Source of the DNA: an uncultured Steroidobacter sp. | GTDB lineage: Bacteria; Pseudomonadota; Gammaproteobacteria; Steroidobacterales; Steroidobacteraceae | DNA length: 64,000 bases | Direction of reading: 5' to 3' | Assembly: GCA_938008435.1 (NCBI GenBank) | Contig: CALLKK010000009.1 | Span: forward strand, 544,112 to 608,111 | Shown: piece after piece, positions 1-8,061 of the stretch | How positions within the stretch are numbered: the stretch's first letter is position 1 | Layout of the letters: every line of letters begins with the position of its first letter | Notes under the pieces: generated by a model | The model's database searches: none | Told to the model about the DNA's origin: nothing | Seen by the model: only the letters and a program-made list of their open reading frames with translations | Program-made: the position numbers and the translations under genes

Positions 1-800
1 TAGTCGAACAACGTGGGCCGCGTGAGATAGAGCGAGCCGCGCCGGCTGAGCTCGAGCGGTGCGAACGCAGGCGCCGGCCCGGACGAGTTGCCGAAGCTCA
101 CCATCAGCCCGCGCGGACGCAGACTATCGAGCGACTGCCAAAACGTGGCCTGGCCGACCGAATCGTAGACGACGTGCGCGCCCGTCACGCCGCGACCTGC
201 CTTGGCGGCCGCCACCCAGTCTTCCGCCGTCGTGAGCACTTGATCCGCGCCGAGCGCGCGCACGTGCTCGACCTTCGCAGCATCGCCGACGACCGCAATC
301 ACGTGCGCGCCGAGATGCTTCGCCCACGGCACCAGCACGGAGCCGACGCCGCCGGCTGCCGCATGCACCACGACCCGATCGCCGCGGCGCACGCGATAGA
401 CCTGCCGCAGCAGCATCTGCGCAGTGAGCCCTTTCAAGAGAATCGCAGCCGCAGTGCGATCGTCGACAGATTCCGGCAGGAGCAAGAGCCGATCCGCCGG
501 CACGACACGCAGCTCGGCGTAGGAGCCTGACGTCGAGCTCACGTAGCCGACGCGATCGCCCACTTTCACGTTCGTGACGCCCGGACCGACGGCCTCCACG
601 ATGCCGGCGGCTTCGCGGCCAGGAATCAGCGGCAATTCGGTGCGATACAGGCCGGTGCGCTCGTAAACATCGAAGAAGTTGAGCCCCACCGCCGTGTGGC
701 GCACCACGACTTCGCCACGGCCGGGCTCGCGCAGCTCGATGGGTTGCCATTCGAGCACATCGGGCCCGCCATGCTGATGAACGCGGATGGCGTAAGGCAT
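1..800 (-). CDS. qor: NADPH:quinone oxidoreductase, zinc-independent MDR family (3' end cut off by window)
   Basis: The reverse strand reads MPYAIRVHQHGGPDVLEWQ from an ATG at 800, with a GroES-like N-terminal half (GLNFFDVYERTGLY, LIPGREAAGIVEAVG) and a nucleotide-binding half (VHAAAGGVGSVLVPWAK). The family reduces quinones and other electrophiles with NADPH in the cytoplasm. The AAAGGVGS glycine motif and the lack of the structural-zinc cysteine lobe fit Qor rather than alcohol dehydrogenase. About 266 of an expected 320-330 residues are visible; the C-terminus lies beyond the left edge. The PII gene lies upstream in the same direction, 165 bases away, with a GC-rich hairpin between, so co-transcription is uncertain. 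Family assignment is firm; the physiological substrate is not known. Confidence 0.93.
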   Translation of the reverse strand, partial: MPYAIRVHQHGGPDVLEWQPIELREPGRGEVVVRHTAVGLNFFDVYERTGLYRTELPLIPGREAAGIVEAVGPGVTNVKVGDRVGYVSSTSGSYAELRVVPADRLLLLPESVDDRTAAAILLKGLTAQMLLRQVYRVRRGDRVVVHAAAGGVGSVLVPWAKHLGAHVIAVVGDAAKVEHVRALGADQVLTTAEDWVAAAKAGRGVTGAHVVYDSVGQATFWQSLDSLRPRGLMVSFGNSSGPAPAFAPLELSRRGSLYLTRPTLFD

Positions 801-920
801 AGCGACGGAAGAAAAAATTCAGTCTCAGGACGAGACGAAAGGATCGGCGAAACCGTACGGTTCCGCAACGAGGCGCGATAGACGGGTTCCCTGGATACGC
901 GCCTCCAGAGACGCGAGGAC

Positions 921-944
921 GGCGGCGTGCAGGGACACGCCGCC
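921..944 (-). terminator. GC-rich hairpin downstream of the PII gene
   Basis: A 9-base perfect stem (ggcggcgtg / cacgccgcc) with a 6-base loop lies 22 bases after the PII stop codon. No U-tract follows it on the minus strand, so it may be a weak terminator, a transcript-stabilising hairpin, or chance in GC-rich DNA. Confidence 0.35.
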
Positions 945-965
945 TCTCGGAATCTCCGTGCGGCT

Positions 966-1304
966 TTAGAGCGCTTGGTCGTCGACTTCGCCCGTGCGGA
1001 TACGCAGGACGCGCTCGAGGTCGGTGATGAAGATCTTGCCGTCGCCGACCTTGCCGGTCTTGGCGGCACCGATGATCGCCTCGACGACTTGGTCGACGAG
1101 ATCGTCGCGCACGGCGACTTCGATGCGGGTCTTCGGCACGAAGTCCACTACATACTCGGCGCCGCGATAAAGCTCGGTATGCCCCCGCTGCCGGCCGAAC
1201 CCTTTGACCTCCGTGACCGTCATGCCGGACACGCCGATCTCGGACAACGCGGCGCGCACGTCGTCGAGTTTGAAGGGTTTGATGATTGCGCTGATAAGTT
1301 TCAT
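966..1304 (-). CDS. glnB: Nitrogen regulatory protein P-II (GlnB/GlnK)
   Basis: This 112-residue protein has the full family length. PII trimers sense ATP/ADP and 2-oxoglutarate and control glutamine synthetase adenylylation, NtrB or AmtB. The start MKLISAIIKPFKLDDVR, the T-loop with uridylylation tyrosine Y51 (RGAEYVVDF) and the nucleotide-binding segment GDGKIFI are all present. The ATG at 1304 follows a purine-rich stretch (caggag) at good distance. No amtB lies beside it, so GlnB and GlnK cannot be told apart from context. A 560-base spacer lies upstream and holds a possible sigma-54 promoter. Confidence 0.96.
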   Translation of the reverse strand: MKLISAIIKPFKLDDVRAALSEIGVSGMTVTEVKGFGRQRGHTELYRGAEYVVDFVPKTRIEVAVRDDLVDQVVEAIIGAAKTGKVGDGKIFITDLERVLRIRTGEVDDQAL

Positions 1305-1432
1305 TCCCCGTGGCTCCTGTCTCGAAGTGCGGATCCCGATTTCGCGAGCGAACTCGGGCTATTGGCTTTCGTTACTGTTGCAGGCCGGCGCAGGCCAGGA
1401 TACTCCAAGCACTGCCAGCGTATCCGACGCAA

Positions 1433-1448
1433 TGCACGTTCTATGCCG
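1433..1448 (-). promoter_or_regulatory. Possible sigma-54 (-24/-12) promoter for the PII gene
   Basis: The minus strand reads cGGCATAGAACGTGCA. The GG and GC dinucleotides are exactly ten bases apart, and 8 of 12 fixed consensus positions match TGGCACG-N4-TTGCA. It lies about 130 bases upstream of the PII start codon. PII genes are often sigma-54/NtrC controlled, but this match is imperfect and could be chance. Confidence 0.25.
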
Positions 1449-1540
1449 CACATTGCCGACGGCGGCGGAGTGAACGCGACTTCTGGCGGACCGCGCCTCT
1501 GGGAAGCGTTTGCGCAACTTGCGCGGGGTGCCCGACACGC

Positions 1541-1680
1541 ACCATCGGTGCCCGGACGCACCAAAACGGAGCGCACCGAAACAAGTCACGCGCAGCTTTG
1601 GTGCGAATCACGTATCGCAGTGGCGACTGTTCCTATCTGGTGGACTTGAGCGCTCCCAGGCGACCATGGTGCCCGGACGC
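1541..1680. repeat. 18-19 base direct repeat, two copies
   Basis: The copy at 1541-1559 reads accatcggtgcccggacgc. The copy at 1663-1680 is identical except for one missing base (accat-ggtgcccggacgc). They are about 120 bases apart in the spacer between the PII gene and the metalloprotease gene. The function is unknown; paired operator sites are one possibility. Confidence 0.6.
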
Positions 1681-1866
1681 GCTGCTCGCGAGGTGTCGCG
1701 AAATCGCCGACAGCTGCATCCAGCGTCATTCTAGGCGACACTCGGGCCGGCTGCTAACTCGCAGTCGCGCAACGGGATGCCGAGCACGCACGGAGGTCGC
1801 GACTCAGTTCCTGTTAGCCGTTGCGCGCTTGTGACAAAAAGCGGCCTCTTTTCGAGGGGAGTGTTG

Positions 1867-3948
1867 ATGGCAATTTGCGGGGGCGTACGCACGCGGATGC
1901 ACGCAGTCGTTGCGTGCCTTGCGACGGTGGTCGCAGGCGCTGCCCCTGCCGCCAACGCTGCCGCCGCCGCGCAGATCCTCTATTTCGAGCCGCTCGACCT
2001 GCGCGTGGAGCAGCGCCAACTCGGCGCACGGCAAAAGACCAGCCGACCTGTCGAACGGCTTACTTTCGCGGCATTCGGCCGCGAATACGCCCTCAGCGTC
2101 GAGACGAACGACGTCGTGCACGCGCTCGGTGCCGCCAAACCGGCGCGCTCCTCGCTCGCGCTCTACCGAGGCGTCATCGAGGGACTTGCGGGCTCGTGGG
2201 TGCGCCTTGCGACTCACGGCACCGACGTTCACGGCATGCTCTGGGACGGCGCCGATCTCTATGTGATCGCACCGAGCCACGAGGTCGAGCCGCAGCTCGT
2301 TTCGCCGCACGATCGCGCGAGCGGCACGGTGATCTTCCGCTTGCAGGATGTGCTGCTGCCGACGCACGAGGGCGCTGCCTGCGCCACCGGAACGAAGGAG
2401 CAGGAACGCGGCTCGGTCGTCTACGAATCGCTGCGCAGCGAGCTCAGCCGCGCGAGCAACAAGACAGGACTCGGCGCGACGCTGCGCCTGGAGCTCTCCG
2501 TGCTCGCGGATGCGCTCTTTGCGAGCCGCTACGTCGACGAGCGCGCAGCGCACGACAGCCTCCTCATCCGCCTCAATAACATCGACGGCATCTACAGCTC
2601 GCAACTCGGCGTACAGATCCAGCCGTCGCACGTCGAGATGTTGCCCGCCGACAGCGCATTGCTGTCGAGCACGACCGATGCGAACGCCTTGCTGAGAGAG
2701 CTTTCGCGGGCACGCGAGACGACCCCGCGCCTCAACGCCCGCGGACTGACGCACTTGTTCACCGGCCGCGACCTCGACGGCTCCACGGTCGGCATCGGCT
2801 ACATCGACGCGCTCTGCAGCGCGAAGTACGGCGTGGCGCTGACCGAAGTGTCGACGCACGGCACTTGGTACGAGTCGTTGGTCGCCGCACATGAGATCGG
2901 CCATAACTTCGGCGCGCAGCACGACGGCGAGCCCGGCTCGGTGTGCGCGAGCGTGCCGCAAGGCGAGTTCCTCATGTCGCCGCGCGTGAACGGCTCCGAG
3001 GCGTTCTCGGAATGCAGCCTGCAATCCATCCAGCCGCGCATCGCCGCCGCCGAATGTGTGCGCGCGCTGCCACCCGCGAATTTGCGGCTCGCCGCCGACC
3101 TCGGCACGACGCGCGCGCTCGTCGATACGTCCTTCGACTACGAGATTCCCGTCGCGAACGTCGGCGGCATGGCTGCAACCAACGTGCGCGCGGACGTGCT
3201 GATGCCGCCGACGCTGCTCGTCGAAGACGTCTATGTCATCGGCGGCTCCTGCACGAGCGGCGCAGGCGTCGTGCAGTGCTATATGGGCGACATCACGGGC
3301 GGCACGTCGCGCTCGATCTACTTCACCCTGCGCAGCCACATCGTCGGCACCAACACGATCTTCGCGGAAGTCTCCGCCCTCAACGAAACCGACGTGAGCG
3401 ACAACCGCGCCAGCGGCACGATCGCGATCGAACACGAGGTCGACATCGCCGTCAGCGTCGACGCGCCGGCCCGGGTCCTTGCCGCGACGCCCTTCGCGGC
3501 GCGTTTCACCGTCACGAACACGATGTCGAGCGTCGCCAACGACGTGCGCACCACGATCCGGTTACCCCCAGAGCTCGCTGCCCTGAACGCAACTTTGGAG
3601 GGCGGCGACTGCACCATCGGGAACGCGGAGATCACTTGCCTCATCACGCGCTTGCCCGGCGGCAATTCGGCGAGCGGTGTGCTGTCCTTGCGAGCGGAGC
3701 GCGTCGGACCCACGACGTTGCGTATTGCGACGAGCGGCAGCTATATCGACCGCGTGACCGCCAACAATGTCGTCGAGACCAGCATCGAAGTCGTCGCAAC
3801 CGAGGCGCGCAGCATGGGCCGCGGCAATGGCGGCGGCGGTTCCATGAGCGTCCTGACGCTCGCGATGCTCGGACTGCTGGGGTTGTGGCGCGCGTCGCGT
3901 GCGCACGGCTTGCGCCTTGATTTTGCTCGCAAGCGCCCTAGAACCTAG
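1867..3948 (+). CDS. Secreted reprolysin-like (M12) zinc metalloprotease with GlyGly-CTERM tail
   Basis: The 693-residue product starts at the ATG at 1867, preceded by gagggga. A signal peptide covers about residues 1-32. The zinc site HEIGHNFGAQHD (342-353) matches the metzincin HExxHxxGxxHD pattern, and a Met-turn candidate is M370 (EFLMSP). The region from about 405 to 645 looks like two DUF11/CARDB-type beta domains (IPVANVGGMAATNV; FTVTNTMSSVANDV). The C-terminus carries GNGGGGS, then a hydrophobic helix, then arginines: the GlyGly-CTERM pattern recognised by rhombosortase. About 15 residues follow the usual basic end, which is long for that signal. The likely role is a surface-anchored or exported protease. 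The gene stands alone, divergent from the PII gene. Confidence 0.88.
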   Translation: MAICGGVRTRMHAVVACLATVVAGAAPAANAAAAAQILYFEPLDLRVEQRQLGARQKTSRPVERLTFAAFGREYALSVETNDVVHALGAAKPARSSLALYRGVIEGLAGSWVRLATHGTDVHGMLWDGADLYVIAPSHEVEPQLVSPHDRASGTVIFRLQDVLLPTHEGAACATGTKEQERGSVVYESLRSELSRASNKTGLGATLRLELSVLADALFASRYVDERAAHDSLLIRLNNIDGIYSSQLGVQIQPSHVEMLPADSALLSSTTDANALLRELSRARETTPRLNARGLTHLFTGRDLDGSTVGIGYIDALCSAKYGVALTEVSTHGTWYESLVAAHEIGHNFGAQHDGEPGSVCASVPQGEFLMSPRVNGSEAFSECSLQSIQPRIAAAECVRALPPANLRLAADLGTTRALVDTSFDYEIPVANVGGMAATNVRADVLMPPTLLVEDVYVIGGSCTSGAGVVQCYMGDITGGTSRSIYFTLRSHIVGTNTIFAEVSALNETDVSDNRASGTIAIEHEVDIAVSVDAPARVLAATPFAARFTVTNTMSSVANDVRTTIRLPPELAALNATLEGGDCTIGNAEITCLITRLPGGNSASGVLSLRAERVGPTTLRIATSGSYIDRVTANNVVETSIEVVATEARSMGRGNGGGGSMSVLTLAMLGLLGLWRASRAHGLRLDFARKRPRT

Positions 3949-4076
3949 CCAGACACTTCTGGCGCCGCTAGCTCGCGGGCGACCGCGCAGCGCCGGCAAA
4001 GGCCGCTCTGCGACCCTCCCCGCGCGAGCGAGCGGCGCTCGTTTATCGGTTGAGGCTTTGCTGCAAGCTCCGGGTC

Positions 4077-5024
4077 ATGGATTACAAGGACTACTACAAG
4101 ATCCTCGGCGTCGCTCGCACTGCGAGCCAGGATGAGATCAAGCGCGCCTATCGGCGCCTCGCGCGCAAATACCACCCGGATGTCAGCAAGGAAGCGAATG
4201 CCGAAGAGCGCTTCAAGGAGGTCCAGGAGGCGTACGAAGTCCTGAAAGATCCCGAGAAGCGTGCCGCGTACGACCAGCTGGGCTCGAATTGGCGCGCCGG
4301 ACAGGAGTTTCGGCCGCCACCGGATTGGGGACGCGGCTTCGAGTTCTCGTTCGGCGGCATGGACGACGACAGCGGCTTCAGCGACTTCTTCTCGTCGCTG
4401 TTCGGCTCGCGCAGCCCGTTCGGCCAGCGTAGCGCGCGACGCGGCGCAGGCGGCGGGTTCGCCCGCAGCGGCAAGGATCACGTCGCCAAGATCGAGATCG
4501 ATCTCGAGGATGCGTTCCGCGGCGGCACGCAGACGATCGAGCTCAAGGCGCCGCAGCTCTCCGACGATGGCCACGTCGTCGTCAAACCGCGCACGTTGCG
4601 CGTCACGATTCCGGCCGGCATCGTCGAAGGCCAGCGCATTCGGCTCGCCGGCCAAGGCAGTGCCGGAGTCAACGGCGGTCCCGCAGGCGATCTGTATCTG
4701 GAGGTCAGCTTCCGGCCGCACCGGCTGTATCAAGTGAACGGCCGCGACGTCACGCTCACGCTGCCGATCGCGCCATGGGAAGCGGCGCTCGGCGCAACGG
4801 TCGAGACGCCGACGCTGGCAGGACCCGTGGAGCTGCGCATCCCCCCCGGCGCACGCACCGATCAGAAGCTGCGTCTGAAAGGCCGCGGCTTGCCCGGTAA
4901 TCCGCCCGGCGATCAATACGTCGTGCTCAAGATCGCCAACCCGCCCGCCGACACGCCGCAGGCGCGTGCTCTGTTCGAGCGGATGCGCGACGAGATTTCG
5001 TTCAATCCGCGTGCGGGCATGTGA
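4077..5024 (+). CDS. cbpA: Curved DNA-binding protein CbpA, DnaJ-class co-chaperone
   Basis: The product has 315 residues. A J-domain covers residues 1-70 with the HPD triad at 33-35 (KYHPDVSKE), which stimulates DnaK ATPase. A short G/F-like linker follows (about 70-130), then two DnaJ C-terminal beta domains that bind unfolded substrate. No cysteine-rich zinc domain is present, which separates it from DnaJ and fits CbpA. The ATG at 4077 is chosen because MDYKDYYKILGV is the usual family start. No cbpM modulator gene is adjacent. Confidence 0.93.
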   Translation: MDYKDYYKILGVARTASQDEIKRAYRRLARKYHPDVSKEANAEERFKEVQEAYEVLKDPEKRAAYDQLGSNWRAGQEFRPPPDWGRGFEFSFGGMDDDSGFSDFFSSLFGSRSPFGQRSARRGAGGGFARSGKDHVAKIEIDLEDAFRGGTQTIELKAPQLSDDGHVVVKPRTLRVTIPAGIVEGQRIRLAGQGSAGVNGGPAGDLYLEVSFRPHRLYQVNGRDVTLTLPIAPWEAALGATVETPTLAGPVELRIPPGARTDQKLRLKGRGLPGNPPGDQYVVLKIANPPADTPQARALFERMRDEISFNPRAGM

Positions 5025-5057
5025 ACGGCGCACGGCTCGAGCGCGCGAGCGGCGCGC

Positions 5058-5444
5058 TCAATGCCTCAAACCTTGCGCGTGATCGAGCAAGTACGCAACG
5101 CGGCGCACGATCGCTAGATCGATGTGCGGCTTCTCGATGAAGTCCACGGCGCCTTCGCGCATCGCCGTGACTGCAACACTCACGTCTGCTTCTTCGCCGA
5201 GCAAGATAACGGGCGGACAGAAGTGCCGCGCCCGCAGCGTACGCAACAGCTCGATTCCGCTCATGCCCGGCAAGGCAACATCGGTGATGACGCAACCGAG
5301 CCCATCGCTGTTGGCCGCGAGATAGCTCTCCGCGCTCTCGAAGTCTTGAACGTCGACGTCGAGCGAGCTGAGCAGCGAGCGAAGCGTGTTGCGATCCTTC
5401 GCATTCGCTTCGATCACCGCAACGATGGGACGAGCTGTCGCCAC
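5058..5444 (-). CDS. Single-domain response-regulator receiver with degraded acidic pocket
   Basis: The receiver fold spans the whole 128 residues. The phospho-acceptor D55 (VITDVALPGMSG) and lysine K105 (FIEKPH) are kept. However, the acidic pair at the end of strand 1 reads E-A-N instead of D-D, and the switch threonine is replaced by G83 (LLGEEAD). There is no output domain. It lies downstream of the FixJ-like gene in the same direction, 283 bases away, so it may act in the same signalling chain, for example as a phosphate sink or decoy. No in-frame ATG exists. The GTG at 5444 fits the receiver boundary; the frame stays open upstream to a TTG at 5642. Confidence 0.75.
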   Translation of the reverse strand: MATARPIVAVIEANAKDRNTLRSLLSSLDVDVQDFESAESYLAANSDGLGCVITDVALPGMSGIELLRTLRARHFCPPVILLGEEADVSVAVTAMREGAVDFIEKPHIDLAIVRRVAYLLDHAQGLRH

Positions 5445-5727
5445 GGGTTGCAAGGATGAAGGGAAACCGATGCGCCCGCTGCGCGAATCGCCGAGCTCAC
5501 ATGCGCGCAAGCTCGCTGCGTGGCGTGCTGAAAGAGCAAGAGTGGGAGGTTGCGCATGACCAACATCTTTGGACCGGCACCCGCCCGCGAGAAGTTCGCA
5601 ATTGTACTTAAGGCACACTCGCGCACGCCGAGCGCGTCGCAAGGACGCGCCCGAGCATGCATGCGTAATGTCCGGTCGTCCGCTCGGCGTCGCTGCGTAC
5701 TCCAGTCGCGGAGTACGCGCTGCGACA

Positions 5728-6354
5728 TCACGCCTGCCCGACTTCGAGCACCATGCGCACGAGGTGCGCGAGCGAGGACGCCTGCATCTTCTCCATGACG
5801 CGCGCGCGATGAATCTCGACCGTGCGTTGGCTCAGCTTCAAATCGCCGGCAATGACCTTGTTCGCCTTGCCGCGCACCACCAGATCGAGCACCTCGCGTT
5901 CGCGCGGCGTCAATGTCTCCAGCCTGCGGCGAATGTCGTTACGTTCGCCGAGCGCAGCGCGATTGGCAGCGTCTTTCTCGAGCGCCTGATTGATCCGATC
6001 GATCAAGTCCTGATCGCGAAACGGCTTCTGAATGAAGTCGACGGCGCCCGCCTGCATCGCCTCGACCGCCATCGGCACATCGCCGTGCCCCGTGATGAAG
6101 ATGATCGGCAGGATCGAATGCCGTTCGTTGAGCTTCTGCTGCAGCTCGAGCCCCGACATGCCCGGCATGCGGATGTCGAGCACGAGGCAGCCCGGCCGAT
6201 CCTCTGAATAGGCATCGAGGAATTCCTGCGCGGAAGCGAAAGTCTCGACGGATTGACCGACCGAGCGCAGCAACAGCTTCAGTGCATCTCGAACTGCGGC
6301 ATCGTCATCCACGACGAAGATGGTCGGTCGCGCATTGGCTTGGTTTTGTCTCAT
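5728..6354 (-). CDS. FixJ/TodT-family response regulator (REC + LuxR HTH)
   Basis: The 208-residue protein has a receiver with D16/D17, phospho-site D60 (LVLDIRMPGMSG), T88 and K110. A LuxR-type helix-turn-helix (about 145-200, LTPREREVLDLVVRGKANK) follows. It is a DNA-binding transcriptional regulator. The ATG at 6354 overlaps the stop of the upstream kinase gene as ATGA, which decides the start over the more upstream ATG at 6438 and indicates translational coupling. The kinase is its almost certain partner. Target genes are not visible here. Confidence 0.93.
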   Translation of the reverse strand: MRQNQANARPTIFVVDDDAAVRDALKLLLRSVGQSVETFASAQEFLDAYSEDRPGCLVLDIRMPGMSGLELQQKLNERHSILPIIFITGHGDVPMAVEAMQAGAVDFIQKPFRDQDLIDRINQALEKDAANRAALGERNDIRRRLETLTPREREVLDLVVRGKANKVIAGDLKLSQRTVEIHRARVMEKMQASSLAHLVRMVLEVGQA

Positions 6355-7907
6355 TGTTGCGAACTCCCTGCTGACGCCGTGATGGCCGGCAGTGTGAAGA
6401 AGAAGCGAGCTCCTCCGCCCGGATTCGGACTGCACCATAATTTCCCTCCATGAGCGCGGACAATCGAGCGGCTGATCGATAGCCCCAGTCCCATTCCGCC
6501 CGGTTTCGTCGTGAAGAACGGGTTGAACAAATCGGCCGCAGCCGCGGGATCCACGCCGGGTCCGCGATCTGCCACCATGAATTCCACATCGCCTTCGGCG
6601 TCGACGCGCGTGCGCAACAGGATCTGCCGCCGCGACTCCGGCACGCTCTGCATCGCGTCGATGCTGTTGCGGATCAGATTGAGAATGACCTGCTGAATCT
6701 GCACCGCATCGGCCTGCACGAGCGGCGATTCGCTCGCGGTCTCGATCGAGATCTGCACGCCGTTGTGGCGCGCATCGGTCTGCGCGAGCGTGAGCACGTC
6801 CTCGAGCAGACGATTGGCTTCCATGAGCTCGCGGCGCACCTCGCGATTCTTCACGAACGTGCGCAGACGCCGAATCACCTCGCCGGCACGCAGCGCTTGC
6901 GCACCGATGTGCGCGAGCGCTTCGGCGATTTCCTCGTTGGTGAAGTTGCCCGTGCTGATGAGCCGCTGACAGGCCTGCGCATACGTCGCGATCGCCGTGA
7001 GCGGCTGATTGACCTCGTGCGCGATGCCGGCCGCCATCTCGCCCATGGTCGAGATACGCCCGAAGTGCGCGATGCGCTCCTGCATCTGGCGAGCTTCGTC
7101 TTCGGCACGTCGTCGATCGGTGATGTCGTGAATGGTGCCGACCTCGCGCAACACCTGACCGTCATCGTTCAGCGTGACCTGCGCGATGTGGTGCACGTAA
7201 CGCAGCGTGCCGTCGGGATGATTGATGCGGTACTCGATGTCCATCGAGCGCGCGCCGGCATCGAGCTCCTCGCGCGCCTGTTGCCAGCGCGCGCGATCCG
7301 CGGGATGCACGAGCGGGGCGAGATGGTCGTAAACGCCGATGTAGGGATCGCCGAAACGGCGACCGAGCACGCGATAGAGATGCGGCGACCAGTAATCTTC
7401 GTAGTCGCCGTCGTAGTGGACGACGTAGTTGCCAAGGTTGGCGATCTCTTGGGCGATCGTAAGCTGCGCTTCGCTGCGCCGGAGCGCTTCCTCGGCATTG
7501 CGTCGGACGGTGACGTCGCGGATGAAGCCGACGAAGCGCGGCGGATCCGTGCCCTGCACGCGGCCCACGGCCAGCTCGGCATAGAACTCGCTGCCGTCGC
7601 GCCGCTTGGCCAGGAGCTCGCGGCCGATGCCGACGATGCGCGGCTCGCCGAGCTCGATGTAGTGACGCAGGTAATCCTCGTGTTGGGAGCGGTAGGGCTC
7701 GGGCAGCAGGATGTGCACCTTGAGCCCGATGACCTCCTGTTCGTTGTAGCCGAACATCCGCTCGCCGGCGTGATTCAAGAGCTCGATGCGGCCCTCGTGA
7801 TCGAACAGCACGACGGCGTCGACGGCCGCATCCAGCACGGCCTGAAACTCGCGTTCCAAGCGGTGCGCGCGCTCCTCCTGCGGCTCTGCGACTCGCAACA
7901 GCGTCAT
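6351..7907 (-). CDS. PAS-PAS sensor histidine kinase, FixL-like
   Basis: The 518-residue product (ATG at 7907; a TTG two codons upstream is less likely) has no membrane segment. PAS1 (about 17-135) resembles the FixL haem domain: H76 in RSQHEDYLRHY aligns with FixL haem ligand H200, and R96 in GIGREL with R220. PAS2 covers about 145-265. HisKA follows with H297 (AGIAHEVNQPLTAI), then a HATPase with N-box (LNLIRNSIDAM), G1 (DRGPGVD) and G2 (GGMGLGLSI). It phosphorylates the FixJ-like regulator encoded next. Haem and oxygen sensing are inferred from aligned residues only; several haem-free PAS kinases share part of this motif. Confidence 0.92.
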   Translation of the reverse strand: MTLLRVAEPQEERAHRLEREFQAVLDAAVDAVVLFDHEGRIELLNHAGERMFGYNEQEVIGLKVHILLPEPYRSQHEDYLRHYIELGEPRIVGIGRELLAKRRDGSEFYAELAVGRVQGTDPPRFVGFIRDVTVRRNAEEALRRSEAQLTIAQEIANLGNYVVHYDGDYEDYWSPHLYRVLGRRFGDPYIGVYDHLAPLVHPADRARWQQAREELDAGARSMDIEYRINHPDGTLRYVHHIAQVTLNDDGQVLREVGTIHDITDRRRAEDEARQMQERIAHFGRISTMGEMAAGIAHEVNQPLTAIATYAQACQRLISTGNFTNEEIAEALAHIGAQALRAGEVIRRLRTFVKNREVRRELMEANRLLEDVLTLAQTDARHNGVQISIETASESPLVQADAVQIQQVILNLIRNSIDAMQSVPESRRQILLRTRVDAEGDVEFMVADRGPGVDPAAAADLFNPFFTTKPGGMGLGLSISRSIVRAHGGKLWCSPNPGGGARFFFTLPAITASAGSSQQ

Positions 7908-8061
7908 ACGCAAGGATTCTAACGCCGTTGCGCCATAATGGAGCGCAACTTCTCAGGGCGCAGGCAGAATCCGTCGGCGCGGGGCTCTCGCGCCCTGAAA
8001 AAATGTCAACCTGGCCTGATGACGCAGCAACCCGGGCCAGCGAAGCCCGGTCCGCCTCGCT

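Larger units (their letters stand above)
1305..1866. other. Divergent spacer between PII and metalloprotease genes
   Basis: I see no convincing gene in these 562 bases. The spacer must hold the promoters of both divergent genes. It contains a possible sigma-54 site (1433-1448, minus), a 13-base dyad gcacc-atc-ggtgc (1539-1551), and an 18-19 base near-perfect direct repeat (1541-1559 and 1663-1680). A ribosome site, gagggga at 1854-1860, serves the downstream protease gene. Confidence 0.6.

Noticed and set aside
1539..1551. gcacc-atc-ggtgc as an NtrC binding site near the PII gene
   Set aside because: NtrC half-sites are separated by five bases; here the spacing is three, and no second site of the right form is near.
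1804..3435. A 543-codon antisense frame opposite the metalloprotease gene
   Set aside because: The composition is dominated by Arg/Ala/Val/Glu with no recognisable fold, and the plus strand encodes a signal peptide and zinc site.
5445..5642. N-terminal extension of the lone receiver protein to a TTG at 5642
   Set aside because: The extra 66 residues have no family features, and the receiver domain starts cleanly near the GTG at 5444.
8032..8050. Hairpin ccgggc / gcccgg downstream of pyc as a terminator
   Set aside because: Only six pairs and no U-tract; such short GC stems are common here by chance.
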